From Chlorocebus sabaeus (taxonomy: Eukaryota; Chordata; Mammalia; Primates; Cercopithecidae), in NCBI RefSeq assembly GCF_047675955.1, contig NC_132915.1, positions 44,932,526 to 44,996,525 of the forward strand: a stretch of 64,000 nucleotides of DNA, read 5' to 3'. Numbering within the stretch: position 1 is the stretch's first letter; the number at the start of each line of letters is the position of its first letter. Below are positions 45,861 through 58,298 of the stretch, one piece after another. Under the pieces are notes generated by a model that had not been told where the DNA came from, did not search any database, and saw nothing but the letters and a program-made list of their open reading frames with translations. The position numbers and the translations under genes were made by a program.

Positions 45861-48240
45861 TTTTTTATTACACTTTAAGTTCTAGGGTACATGTGCACAA
45901 TGTTCAGGTTTGTTACATATGTATACATGTGCCATGTTGGTGTGCTGTACCCATTAACTTGTCATTTACATTAGGTATATCTTCTAATGCTATCCTTCAC
46001 CAGTCCCACGACAGGTCCCGGTGTGTGATGTTCCCCATCCTGTGTCCAAGTGTTCTCATTGTTCAATTCCCACGTATGAGTGAGAATATGTGGTGTTTGG
46101 TTTTCTGTCCTTGTGATAGTGTGCTCATAGTAATGGTTTCCAGCTTCATTCATGTCCCTACAAAGGATATGAACTCATCCTTTTTTATGGCTGCACAGTA
46201 TTCCATGGTATATATCTGCCACATTTTCTTAATCAAGTCTATCATTGATGGACATTTGGATTAGTTCCAAGTCTTTGCTCTTGTGAATAGTGCCACAATA
46301 AACATACATGTGCATGTGTCTTTATAGTAGCTTTATAATCCTTTGGATGTATACCCAGTAATGGGATGGCTGGGTCAAATGGTATTTCTAGTTCTAGATC
46401 CTTGAGGAATCACCACACTGTCTTCCACAATGGTTGAACTAGTTTACAGTCCCACCAACAGTGTAAAAGTGTTCCTATTTCTCCACATCCTCTCCAGCAC
46501 CTGTTGTTTCCTGACGTTTTAATGATCGCCATTCTAACTGGTGTGAGATGGTATCTCATTGTGGTTTTGATTTGCATTTCTTTGATGGCCAGTGATGATG
46601 AGCATTTTTTCATGTGTCTGTTGGCTGCATAAATGTCTTATTTTGAGAAGTGTCTGTTCATATCCTCTGCCCACTTTTTGATGGGGTTGTTTGATTTTTT
46701 TCTTGTAAATTTGTTTAAGTTCTTTGTAGATTCTGTATATTAGCCCTTTATCAGATGGATAGATTGTAAAAATTTTCCCCCATTCTGTGGGTTGCCTGTT
46801 TGCTCTGATGGTAGGTTCTTTTGCTGTGCAGAAGCTCTTTAGTTTAATTAGATCCCATTTGTCAATTTTGGCTTTTGTTGCCATTGCTTTTTGTGTTTTA
46901 GTCATGGAGTCCTTGCCAATGCCTATGTCTTGAATGGGATTGCCTAGGTTTTCTTCTAGGGTTTTTATGGTTTTAGGTCTAACATTTAAGTCTTTAATCC
47001 ATCTTGAATTAATTTTTGTATAAGATGTAAGGAAGGGATCCAGTTTCAGCTTTCTGCATATGGCTAGCCAGTTTTCCCAACACCATTCATTAAATAGGAA
47101 ATCCTTTCCCCATTTCTTGTTTTTGTCAGGTTTGTCAAAGATCCGATGGTTGTAGATGTGTGGTATTATTTCTGAGGGCTCTATTCTGTTCCATTGGTCT
47201 ATATCTCTGTTTTGGTACCAGTACCATGCTGTTTGGTTACTGTATCCTTATAGTATAGTTTGAAGTCAGGTAGCGTGATACCGCCAACTTTGTTATTTTT
47301 GCTTAGGATTGTCTTGGCTATGCGGGCTCTTTTTGGTTCCATATGAAATTTAAAGTAGTTTTTTCCAATCCTATGAAGAAAGCCAGTGATAGCTTGATGG
47401 GGGTAGCATGTCATCTATAGATTACTTTGGGCAGTATGACCATTTTCATGATATTGATTCTTCCTATCCATGAGCATGGAATGTTCTTCCATTTGTTCAT
47501 GTCCTCTCTTATTTCCTTGAGCAGTGGTTTGTAGTTCTCCTTGAAAAAGTCCTTCACATCCCTTGTAAGTTGGATTCCTAGGTATTTTATTCTCTTTGAA
47601 GCAATTGTGAATAGGAGTTCACTCATGATTTGGCTCTCTGTTTGTCTGTTATTGATTTTGTATCCTGAGACTTTGCTGAAGTTGCTTATCAGCTTAAGGC
47701 GATTTTGGGCTGAGACGATGGGGTTTTCTAAATATACAATCATGTCATCTGCAAACAGGGACAATTTGACTTCCTCTTTTCCCTAATTGAACACCCTTTA
47801 TTTCTTTCTCCTACCTGATTGCCCTGGCCAGAACTTCCAACACTATGTTGAACAGGAGTAGTGAGCGAGGGCATCCCTGTCTTGTGCCAGTTTTCAAAGG
47901 GAATTTTTCCAGTTTCTGCCCACTCGGTATGATATTGGCTGTGGGTTTTTCATAAATAGCTCTTATTTTTTTGAGATACATCCCATCCATACCTAGTTTA
48001 TTGAGAGTTTTTAGCATGAAGCGCTGTTGAATTTTGTCGAAGGCCTTTTCTGCATCTCTTGAGATAATCATGTGGTTTTGTCTTTGATTCTGTTTATATG
48101 ATGGATTACGTTTATTGATTTGTGTATGTTGAGCCAGCCTTGCATCCCAGGGATGAAGCCAACTTGATCATGCTGGATAAGCTTTTTGATGTGCTGCTGG
48201 ATTCGTTTGCCAGTATTTTATTGAGGATTTTTGCATCTAT
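45861..48240 (-). mobile_element. L1PA-type L1, antisense, 2.4 kb, 5'-truncated
   Basis: Starts with the reverse L1PA 3' end ('tacactttaagttctagggtac') and covers the 3' UTR and about 1.8 kb of ORF2. On the - strand, reverse-transcriptase remnants are readable: MIISRDAEKAFDKIQ and TRQGCPRS at 48071-47811, and LFADDMIVYLENP (the FADD catalytic box) from 47764. Stops and frameshifts break the frame. The left part of the element runs into a (TA)(GATA)n tract at 48238-48260. Confidence 0.92.
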
Positions 48241-48856
48241 ATATAGATAGATAGATAGATGGGAGGAGATTATTAAGGGAACTGGTTTGTTTGGTTATGG
48301 AGGCTAAAACCCATAACAGGCCATCTGTAAGCTGGAGACTCTGGGATGCCAGTAGCATAGCTGAGTTCAAGTCTGAAAAACTCAGAACCAGGGGAGTCAA
48401 TGGTGTAATTTTCAGCCTGAGGCAGAAGGCTTGAGAACCTTGGGTGCCACTGGTGTAAGACCTGGAGCCTCAAGGATAGAGATCCTTGAGTTCTGATGTC
48501 CAAGGGCAGGAGGAGGAAAGTGTCTGTGCTCCAGGGGAGAGAGTGGGGAGAGAGAGGTGAGGAAAGAGGGAGAGAGAGAGGAGGAGAGAGAGGAAGCGGT
48601 GAGACGATAGAGTGGGAGAGAGAGAGAGAAAATTATTTTCTCTCCTTTTTTGTTCTATCCAGGCCCCCAGCCAGTTGGATGGTGCTTGCCTATGGTGAGG
48701 GCAGATCTTCCCTACTAAGTTCACTGGCGCAGATGCCAGTCTTCTCTGGAAACACCCCTCACAGATACACCCACAAGTAATGGAAAGAGTGCCTTACCAG
48801 TTCTTTAGGTATTCCTTAGTCTAGTCAGATTGATACCTAAAATTAACTGTTGCTGC
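48241..48856. mobile_element. LTR-like interspersed repeat, 5' end cut by L1; GA-rich core
   Basis: Starts in a GATA repeat, then 'ggttatggaggctaaaaccc', 'catctgtaagctggagactc', a long GA-rich stretch (about 48536-48635), 'gttctatccaggcccccagcc' and 'ggaaacacccctcacagatacaccc'. This is the same element type as the one at 52309. Its first about 100 nt are missing at the L1 boundary. Family name not assigned. Confidence 0.65.
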
Positions 48857-48959
48857 AGACTTTTAATGAAACTGAATTGAAAAGCCAGGAGTAGGGTTGT
48901 AGATATTATATAACAATTTAACATGTTAAGGTATCTTTTTAAATTAGTAAGGAGAGGAA

Positions 48960-49235
48960 ATACTATTTCAGTGACCTAGAGGGCCCCTGCCGCCTGCCCC
49001 CTCCAGTTGTCCTGCCTTTCTGGACTGAGCCCGTGTACATTTTACATGTATTGATTGATGTCTTGTGTCTCCCTAAAATATATAAAACCAAGCTGTAGCC
49101 TGACACATACATGGCACATGTTCTCAGGATCTCCTGGGGCTGTCACAGGCCATTGGTCACTCGTATTTGGCTTAGAATAAATCTCTTCAAATATTTTACA
49201 GAGTTTGACTGTTTTTGTTGGCAGTATTAGGGTAG
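48960..49235 (+). mobile_element. ERV1-type LTR (MER4-group-like), sense, fragment
   Basis: 'gattgatgtcttgtgtctccctaaaatatataaaacc' contains a TATA box, followed by 'gctgtagcctgacac', 'caggatctcctggggctgtc' and the poly-A signal 'agaataaatct' near 49175. The layout is that of a gammaretrovirus-class LTR. The 5' boundary is uncertain. Confidence 0.65.
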
Positions 49236-49244
49236 ATGTAATTG

Positions 49245-50225
49245 GACCGCATATAGATTTTTAAGTTGAAAGTCATTTTCTCTTGGAATTTGAAGGCCTT
49301 GCCTCTATTTTCTTCTGTTGTTACTGTGAGGCCTGATGCTATTCTGGTTTGTATTCTTTGTTTGTGACCCTTTTCTCACTCTCTTCCTCTCCAAAAATGC
49401 TCTTGATCCTCTGTTTTTAGAATATATTTTCATTATGGAAAACTTTAAATGTATGTAAAAGTAGACAGAATGATATAATGAACCTAATATCCATGACCAG
49501 CTTCAACAATGATCAATTTATGAACAATTATGATTTCCAAAAATAAAGGTTCCGTTATTTAAAGTTGCATTATCAATATCACACATAAATTGTTTAATGA
49601 TAATTACTGAATATAGTCAAATATCCAGGCATTATTCAAATTTTAAATTATCTCATAAATGGCATAAATATTATGTATGTTTACAGTTTGATTCTGCATC
49701 TCAATTAGGTCTACATGTCTATATGTCTGTTAGTCTCTTTCACCCTACAAGTTCTCCATCTATATCTTTCCTTTTTTCCTCGTAGTATGTTTTTGAACAC
49801 ACCAAATTATTTGTGCTATTGAGTTCCCACTGGTTGTAAAATTTCAGAACATCAGAGATAACAATGTTCCTTAGAATAGATCTTTTTTACTTAGTGTGCA
49901 GGACACGCGTTGGCCATTTTAGCCAGGAAACTCAGTGTCCTTCATGTTCAGGAATTCTCTTGTGTTATTTCTTCACCATATCCTCCTCAGTCTTTTTTTC
50001 TGTTCTTTATTTCTGAGACTTTTATTATTCAAGTGTTAGACCACTGAATTGATATTTTACTCTTAACTTTTTCCTTTCTCTTTGTCTTTTTGTTGTTGTT
50101 GATGCTTCTTGGGAGATTTGTTTGACTTCACTTTCTAATCTTCTGATTGAATATTTCCTTTTTTCTGTTTAATTTCTGAGAGCTTGTTCTCTACCATTTT
50201 TGTACTATCCTGTTCCTATATTATG
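49245..50225. mobile_element. Ancient LINE remnants
   Basis: 49420-49560 ('atggaaaactttaaatgtatg', 'tgaacctaatatccatgac') looks like the 3' end of an old LINE in sense. The flanks ('ctgttgttactgtgaggcctg', 'ttgggagatttgtttgacttc') resemble the antisense old LINE seen at 1525-2234 and 4440-5420. Confidence 0.45.
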
Positions 50226-51210
50226 ACTGCAGTATTCGTTTATTCAGTAAATATTTATTGCAGTGGCAGGTACATTTCTGGGTCATAGAGGTATAGCAGA
50301 GAACAAAGAAAAGCCTCTTTCTTCCTTTTTTGTTTTTGAGACAGGGTCTTGCTTTGTCACCCAGGCTGGCGTGCAGTGGTGATCTCGGCTCACTGTGACC
50401 TCTAGTTCAAGTGATTTTCCTGCTTTAGCCTCCTGAGTAGGTGGAATTACAGGCGTGCGCCACCACGCCTGGCTAATTTTTTGTATTTTTAGTAGGGACG
50501 GGGTTTTGCCATGTTGCCCAGGCTGGTCTTGAACTCCTGGCCTCTAGTCATCAGCCTGCCTTGGTCCCCAAAGTGGTGGGATAACAGACGTGAGCCACTG
50601 CACCCAGCCGAAAGCATCTTCCTTCTCGAAGCTGACATTCCAGTCAGGAGGAATCGCGTATTAAATAGAACAATGTGTAGTGTGTTAGTTGGTGATAATT
50701 CTGTAAAGAATAATAAAGCCGTCCAGGGGAGTTAATGAGTAATAGGGTAGGATGGTTACCTGTTTGTATTGGTGGTCATGGAAGGCTAACTTGCTAAGGT
50801 GGCATTTGAGCTGAGACCTGAAGGAAGGAAGGGATTGAACCGTATGGATATCCCAAGAAAAAGCATTCTAGGTAGAAGGAATAGAAAGTGCAAGACCATG
50901 GGTTGCAATTGTACTTTTAATATTTGAGGAACAGCAAGTAGGCCTTTGTAACTGGAATAGAATGAGCAAGAGAGAGACTAGTAGGATGTGTAGAATGGTA
51001 GACAGATCGTGCAGAATTTGGAAGGTCTTTTGTAGTTCATTGTAAGAACTCTGGTTTTTGTCTCAGAAAGCTTTTGGAAAGTTTCGAGCAGAGGAGTGGT
51101 ATGCCTTTTCTCATTTATGTTTTAAAAGCATTATTCTGGACACTCTTTAGATAATAGATTATAAAAGACAGTTTTGGAGACTATTAAAATAATCTAGTTG
51201 ACAGATTATA
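50226..51210. repeat. Ancient interspersed repeat, family unassigned, split by an Alu
   Basis: 'ttattcagtaaatatttattgcag' then, beyond the Alu, 'gaaggctaacttgctaaggtggcatttgagctgagacctg', 'agcattctaggtagaagg', 'gaggaacagcaagtaggcc' and 'gagcagaggagtggtatg'. Same order as a common mammalian repeat. The element at 23795 is a second copy. Confidence 0.6.
50326..50609 (-). repeat. Alu, antisense
   Basis: 'gagacagggtcttgctttgtcacccaggctggcg' through 'ctgcacccagcc', with a small deletion in the left part. Confidence 0.9.
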
Positions 51211-51869
51211 GTGTTTTAGACAAAGTAGTAGTAGAGGAGGGTCTGTCTTGCAAAAATATATCCAAATTTGAACATCTCCTCTACTACTACCTTGTAGTAG
51301 ATGATGTAGTAGAGATGGTCTAATTTGGATATATTTTTGCCAGATAGAACCCACAGAAATTGCTGATTAATTGGACCTGAATTATGAGAGAAAAAGAGGG
51401 AGTAAAGGATAATGCCAAAGGTTTTGGCTTGAGCAGACAAGAGAATGGCATTTCCATTTACTGAACTCGTAAATAATAGAAGCGGAGTAAGTTTGGGAGA
51501 GGTCAGGAGTTTGGTTTTAGATATGTTAAATTTGACATTCCTTTTAGACATTAAAGAGGAGATAGTAATTCTTTTATTTCTACAAAGGGATGTCTGCTAG
51601 TTTCAGGTTTGATGGTTATAAAATGGAGGAAGGAAATGGAGGAAGAATCTGGTTATCATGCTGTTTAGTATGCAGACATCCCCCTGGTTTCGGTCTGGCG
51701 CACCCCTCTTCCTGTCTCTCCATGTGTATTTCTGTGTTCAGCTTCTGGTTCAGATTTATGTTCTTCAGATAATAAACCTTTGTGTGAGGACTAGGGTAGG
51801 GTATTTGTTTGGCTACTTGGGGTAAGGGTGGATGCCTTGAGGTCTAACTTCTTATAGTGATGAGTAAAA
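51211..51869. other. Intron; short inverted duplication near 51247/51325
   Basis: 'caaaaatatatccaaatttg' (about 51250) is followed by its near reverse complement around 51325-51342 ('aatttggatatatttttgcc'), with 'tactacta...tagtagatgatgtagtag' between. It could form an AT-rich hairpin. No gene. Confidence 0.6.
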
Positions 51870-52308
51870 AAAAAAACTTTATTGAGATGTAATTTGCATA
51901 TTATAAATTTGTCCATTTAAAGTGTACAATGCATTGGTTTTTAGTGTATTCACAGCATTGTGCAACCATCACCATAATCAATTTTGGAACATTTTCATCA
52001 CCCAATAAGAAACTCTACTCATTAGCCATCACTTTCCTATTCCCCTTTCCTCTCAGCCCTAAGCAACCACTACTTTCTGTCTTTATAGATTTGCCTATTC
52101 TAGACATTCCTTACAAGTGGAACTACAATATATGGTCTTTTGTGACTGACTTCTTTCACTTAGCATAATGTTTTCAAGGTTTATCCATGTTGCAGCATGT
52201 ATTAGTGCTTCATTCTTTTTTATGCCTGAATGATATTCTGTTGTGTAACATGTAATATATATTTTGTGTCTCTGTCCATCAGTTGATGGACATTTGTGTT
52301 TATATTTG

Positions 52309-52975
52309 TCAGGGTTCTCTAAAGGGACAGAACTAATAGTATATGTGTATGTGTATATGTATATGTGAAGGGGAGTTTGTTTGGAGAAGCGACTTACATG
52401 ATCGCAAGGTGAAGTCCCACAATAGTCCGTCTGCAAGTTGAGGAGCAAGGAAGTCAGTCCAAGTCTCAAAATCTCAAAAGTAGGTAAGCCAGCAGTGCAG
52501 CCTTCAGTCTGTGGTCAAAGGCCTGAGAGCCCCTTTTCATCATTTTATGTGCTTATTAGCCATTCGTATATCTTCTTTGGAGAAACAGTTATTTAGACCC
52601 TTGTCCTTTTTAAAAATGGATTATTTGTACTGTACATATATAAATCACTGTGTACGTCCAAGAGTCTAAAAATTGAAGAACTTGGAGTCTGATGTTCCAG
52701 GGCAGGAAGCATCCAGCACGGAGAAAGATCAAGGCTGGAACACTCAGCAAGTCTCCTTGTTCCACTTTCTTCTGCCTGCTTTATTCTAGCCATGCTGTTG
52801 TATAATATATTAGCTGATTAGATGGTGCCCACCCAGACTGAGGGTGGGTCTGCCTCTCCCACTCCACTGACTCAAATGTTAATTTCCTTTGGCAACACCT
52901 TCACAGACACACCTAGGGACATTACTTTACATCCTTCAGTCCAATCAAGTTGACACTCAGTATTAACCATCACAG
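52309..52975. mobile_element. LTR-like interspersed repeat inserted in L1M
   Basis: 'gtcagggttctctaaaggg', 'acagaactaatagtatatg', 'gtccgtctgcaagttgaggagcaagg' and 'gatggtgcccacccagactg' through 'cactcagtattaaccatcaca'. The element carries a foreign 104-nt block at 52540-52643 that matches L1 sequence 784 nt downstream. Family not assigned. Confidence 0.75.
52540..52643 (+). repeat. 104-nt duplicated L1 block (copy A)
   Basis: About 91% identical by eye to 53324-53427, in the same orientation at a constant 784-nt offset. Copy B sits in its natural L1 context. Copy A sits in the middle of the LTR-like element, between 'ctgagagcccc' and 'cactgtgtacgtcc'. Confidence 0.92.
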
Positions 52976-53717
52976 TGTTGTTTCCACTTTTTCAGCCATA
53001 ATGAATAATGCCACCATGAACATTCATGTACAGGTTTTTGTGTGGATATGTTTTCTGTTGTCTTTATTATATATCTAGGAGAGGAATTGCTGGGTCACAT
53101 GGTAACTATGTGGTTAACATTTTGAGGAACTGTCAGGTTGTTTTGTACAGTGGCAGCACCATTTTACATTCTCACCAGCAAGGTATAAGGGTTCTAGTTT
53201 CTCTAGATCCTCATCAACAGCTGTTATTGTCATTCTTTTAAATTATAACCACTGTAGTAGGTGTGAAATGGTACCTCATTGTGGTTTTGATTTGCATTCT
53301 CTGATGATTGATGATGTTGAATATCATTTTATGTGCTTATTAGCCATTCATGTATCTTCTTTGGAGAAATCGCTAGTTAGACCCTTGTCCTTTTAAAAAA
53401 TGGATTATTTGTACTGTATATGTATAAGATGCTAACAATGGAGGAAACTGGGTATGGAGTATGTAGATGGACTTAACAACAGAAATGCCAAATATGAACT
53501 TGGCAAAGATAAAATTCCTCATACTCTAACCACACATGGTTTATTTTTTACAAGATTAGAGAAGGAATAAAAATATGAAATTATATTTGAAATAATATTT
53601 TAACTTATTTTTTTCTTGTGCTGACCATCTTTTTAGGCCAGTAAATTCAGGATTTCATTATATTTTATATCATTTTTAATACTAGGGCTTGCAGATGGCT
53701 TACTAAAAAAGGATGAG

Positions 53718-54020
53718 AGGGCAGGAGCTGTGACTGATGTCTATAATCCCAGCACTTTGGGAGACAAAGGTGGGCAGATCACTTGAGACCAGGAGTTCAA
53801 GACCAGCCTGGGCAACATGGTGAAACATCATCCCTACAAAAAATATGAAACTTAGCCAAACGTGGTGGAGTGTGCCTGTAGTCCCAGCTCCTTGGGGGGC
53901 TGAGGTGGGAGGATTACTTGAACCTGGGGAAGTTGAGGCTGCAGTGAGCTGTGATCGTGCTACTGTACTCTAGCCTGGGCAACAAAGTGAGACCCTGCCT
54001 CAAAAACAAACAAAATAACA
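53718..54020 (+). repeat. AluJ-like, sense
   Basis: 'ctgtgactgatgtctataatcccagcac' through 'gagaccctgcctc' and an AAAC-rich tail. Confidence 0.88.
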
Positions 54021-54220
54021 AAAATTAGGATAGAGTTAATGTTCTGAATATTAGAATTTAAAAGGTCACTTAGAAGTGACTTAAGGATGCTAGAAAATTC
54101 TATCATCACTAAAAACATTTTATTAATTGTGTTATAGTTGTGAGGCTGTACTATGTAATAACGACTTTTTTGTTGGTAGGGTTCTTGGTAAGGCAGTTTT
54201 GACTCACTTAAGAAAATATC

Positions 54221-54544
54221 GGCTGGGCGTGGTGGCTTATGCCTGCAATCCCAGCAGTTTGGGAGGCTGAGGTGGGTTTATCATTTGAGGTCTGGAGTTT
54301 GAGACCAGCCTGGCCAATATGGTGAAACCCCATCTCTATTAAAAATACAAAAATTAGCCAGGCGTGGTGGCACTCGCCTGTAATCCCAGCTGCTCTGGAG
54401 TCTGAGGCAGGAAAATCAGTTGAACCTGGGAGGTGGAGGCTTCTCTGAGCCGAGATTGTGCCTCTGCACTCCAGCCTGGGTGACAGAGCAAGACTCTATC
54501 TCAAAAACAAAACAAAACAAAAAACAATAAAACACACACAAAAT
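54221..54544 (+). repeat. Alu (S-type), sense
   Basis: 'agaaaatatc' on both sides (54211-54220 and 54545-54554). The tail is AAAAC- and CA-rich. Confidence 0.92.
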
Positions 54545-54554
54545 AGAAAATATC

Positions 54555-57500
54555 TAATACCTAAACTTTAAGGTGTGGTTGTGCACAACCCAGTATTGAC
54601 TTTTTTTCTGTAAAATACTTAATTTCCTCAATATCTGTTTTTATTGGTTGATGTTATAGGTATAATATTATTTTAGATTAGTTTTGTTTTTACTCTGTGT
54701 TTTTTTATTCACTGCTGTGTAAATACTTTTGATAATACCAGGTCTCTGCTTTTGGAGAACTTGAAACTTTGAAGGTAGTCTAGATAGTATTTATTTTTCT
54801 TCTATTTATAAGAATTTTACAAGTGGAGAGATTTAGTCTTCTAACTTACCTATGATTTCTCATATTTAGATTCTTTTTAAAAGCTTTGCTTTATGTTATA
54901 TATTATATGTTGTATATTAGTTAGTGTATTTTATATTGGCTGTTTGACCACATAGTGACATAATAAACAAGAAGTTACATTTCTGGAGAGCATTTTATGT
55001 TAGTTTTACACTCAATTACGGAGACAATCACTACCAGTAATACTAAGTACTTAAGTAATTGTCAGTGGTATTTTTAAAAGAATTAAGCTAAGATGGGATA
55101 ATAATAATAAAGAGGAAAGTTGTTAAAATTTTAATTTAATAAAGTACATTATTTAATATCAGCAATATCAAACTAAAGCAACTAATAAAATAGACATTTA
55201 ACCTAATGAATGTTTTTAATTCTAGCAAAGCTTTTTAACATTTGCATTTCTTGAAAGGTGATTTTTTTATGTGCCTGAGCCAAAGAAGTTTTTATATGTA
55301 TGAAACATATATATAAAATAATTTCAAAATCTTATAAGGTTTATATCACTGTGTCTTAATCATCTTAACATGGATCAATGCTTTCTTAGATTAAAAAAAA
55401 AGCAAACTCCCAATCCAATTTTATAAATGCAGTACTGGATACCATAGAATCAAGGGAAAAGTGAACTGGAAAAAGAAATATCCATGGCTTTTATAAACCT
55501 CTTTACAACTAGAGGAGTTTATTATCATGGGAAATAAGCTTAACTCAATAAGAAAAGAGAAAAGAGAAGATGCAAACCTAATTCTGAGGGAACTGAAGAA
55601 TCTTCTGAAGATTATGGTAGAGAGAGAACACTCTTTGCAAATAAATTCTGAATTGCTTCTGTCAGTCATATTCTATATTACAGTAACATAAAAAAGGGCA
55701 GAAGTAGCATCTTTCTCTAAATGTGTACTACCTTCAAGTGAAAAAGGAAAAGAAAATTGTATTTTACCTTTCATAATTGTTGATAAAGACCACCTTGTAT
55801 GATTCATCTTTTTAAAGCCATCATGTGTTTGTAGGAATCATTTTCAAAGGTCCATTTGTGTAGATTACTGACTATACATAGGGAAATGATGAAATCACCT
55901 GTGTTATGCAGTCGTAGATGTTGCACATTTAAGCAGCATTTTATGTTCATAATAAAATTTAAGATTGGAACTTCAGTTAAAAATTTGGTAAATACTAAAG
56001 TTTTTGTTGCCCTAAAAGGTAGAGATAATTTTTAAAGAAGGTAAATTAGTTTATTATCATGTTATTCAGAATTTGCAAACACAAATTCCGTTCCTGATGT
56101 TTCTTATTTTTGTTATCTGTGGGTTTTTTGATTATACCTAGAAGTAATAAAAGTTTTTCTTCATTAAACTCTTTTATAACATGAGTGGTATACTTCATTT
56201 CTTGCTGAATAAAAAAATTACGGGGATCTCCAGTTTATTTCTGTTGTCAGCCTATTGGCCCTCATATATCCCTTCTGAAACCGTTAAGGCTCTGTTACCA
56301 TCCTTAGTGACTTTAACTTTGAATTTTCTACCATCAGAACTGCATAGTTAACCACGATCAAGATGACTGGCACAGAGAGCTCTGCATCTTTCTATGTTCT
56401 GTGCTTTATATGAGCCTGTTTATGTAAAATAATCTAGGGGATTCTGGAAAACAAGTATGTTTTAGCCATTAATAAAACAGTTACAGATGAATTGTAGTTC
56501 AGAGAAGTAAGTAGAAGGAATATCCTTTAGTGACAAATCAATTTTTGTCTACAACACAGGTCTTTTGCTTACTTATAATGGAAATGCTTATACATGTGTC
56601 AGGACCCATTTTGGCCTTTGGGCCAAAGACCTAGTATGGCATCTGGCATATAGTAGTTTCTCTATAAATGTTCCATTCTGCTTTTTAGTTGACCTATATA
56701 GTAAAATAACTATCAGTGAGATCATCATGAAAACCTATTCATTTGTTTTGAATAATCTTTTAAGTGTTTTTATGCAGTCGCATTTGTTTAATGGGATTGA
56801 ATATAAATGTAAAATGTTTGGACTTCTGTGAGGGTAGAATAAAGTGGATAGGACTTCCTGACCAATTCACTTCCAAGACCAATTGGACTTCCTTCCTGTT
56901 CTCTTTTACATCGTAGTTCCCATATTCTGAGTCACAAAACATCATTAATTTTGCCTCTGAGTTGTTTTTCTAATGTACTGTGCTGGCCACGTGGAAAGTA
57001 GGAGAGCTACTTAAAAACAAACACCACCTTCAAATTAGAATGACTTATTAAGATTTAAAATATTATGTATCATACGAGGCCTCTTTTGTAGAATATATCA
57101 TGTTATTGTAAAAGTCAAATGAGAAAATACACGAGACCTCTTTGAAAACTGTAGCATATTAATATTTAATTCTAGGCATAATCTCCTCAGTGACATTGAT
57201 GTAAATACACTCTCTCATGTAGAAGTGACATTAGAAATATAAATGCTTACATTTACATATAAAAGCCAACATTAAAGGTCAGACTAATTGAATAATATTA
57301 TTGCTTCTTAAGATGTTAGATTACAACAAAGATGATAAATAGTAAAGGGCCTATAGACAGTTCTTAATTATGACCCTTCAATGTATGACTCTAGTGATTA
57401 AGTGATATAATATTGTGATGCCTGTTTTACAAATGTTTATCAAATACTTGGAGACTGTGACCCTTCGAGGCATCTTTTTTGGTGATAAAAATCCTTTGAG

Positions 57501-57976
57501 ACCTTCTGTTTAAGGGCTCAAAAGATAGTATTTACAAGTATACCCCCCTTCCCTGCCCAGGTAAAGAATAAGTGTTATAGTTAAATATTAACATGCATGT
57601 AATAAAATATTGACAGCTATTAAAATGTAACAAAATAAAATATACTTAGTGTTAAAATAAACATAGAATTAATCAGTCTATGATGACTCAGTCCCTTGGA
57701 ATCATCTTTTTGTACATAGATTATTACTGTATTTATTACTTATGAAAACATCTATTAATGGGAATTATTAGATGATAAAATCTGGAAAAATGAACAATCA
57801 TGTTCTGTTTACACAAGTTATTGATATATTTGGGGTAAACTTTGTGCAACTAATTAGGAAACTGTAATATATAACACACTCCTGAGGAAATCATTAACTA
57901 GTATGTACTCGTGATAATTCATCCCATTTTTCTTGATGTCTGTTTTAGTGGACTAAATTTCATATCTAAGTTTTTC
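54555..57976. other. Longest repeat-poor intron stretch, 3.4 kb
   Basis: I see no Alu, L1, LTR, exon or convincing open frame here. Composition is AT-rich with scattered short A/T runs. The 82- and 88-codon frames at 55421-55669 (-) and 56565-56831 (+) have no protein-like features. Confidence 0.6.
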
Positions 57977-57989
57977 TGCTTGACTGATT

Positions 57990-58285
57990 TTTTTTTTTTT
58001 TTTGAGACGGAGTCTTGCTCTGCCGCCCAGGCTGGAGTACAGTGGCCGGATCTCAGCTCACTGCAAGCTCCGCCTCCTGGGTTTACACCATTCTCCTGCC
58101 TCAGCCTCCCCAGTAGCTGGGACTACAGGTGTCCGCCACCTCGCCCAGCTATTTTTTTGTATTTTTAGTAGAGACGGGGTTTCACCGTGTTAGCCAGGAT
58201 GGTCTCGATCTCCTGACCTCGTGATCCGCCCGTCTCGGCCTCCCAAAGTGCTGGGATTACAGGCTTGAGCCACCGTGCCTGGCCT
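57990..58285 (-). repeat. AluY, antisense, Old World monkey type
   Basis: 13-nt duplication 'tgcttgactgatt' at 57977-57989 and 58286-58298. It carries 'gtggccggatctcagctc' and 'caccttgcc'-like 'ccacctcgcccagc', the reverse of the monkey-type AluY changes. Confidence 0.93.
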
Positions 58286-58298
58286 TGCTTGACTGATT

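Larger units (their letters stand above)
51870..53430 (-). mobile_element. Old L1M 3' end, antisense, split by an LTR-like element
   Basis: 51870-52305 ('tttattgagatgtaatttgcatattataaa', 'acatttaaagtgtacaatg'-type sequence) and 52976-53430 ('tagccataatgaataatgcc'-like, 'ggaattgctgggtcacatgg', 'gtacctcattgtggttttgatttgc') are the two halves. The interrupting element is at 52309-52975. Confidence 0.85.

Noticed and set aside
46534..48071. Long - strand frames as an independent reverse-transcriptase gene
   Set aside because: They are broken pieces of L1 ORF2 in a 5'-truncated copy, with frameshifts between them and no intact element.
48536..48635. GA-rich stretch as a functional triplex or GAGA-factor element
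   Set aside because: It lies inside an LTR-like repeat where such low-complexity purine tracts are common. No other support.
53718..54544. CRISPR-like or other regular arrays
   Set aside because: Repeats here are Alus and microsatellites in a primate genome. No short identical repeats with unique spacers occur anywhere in the window.
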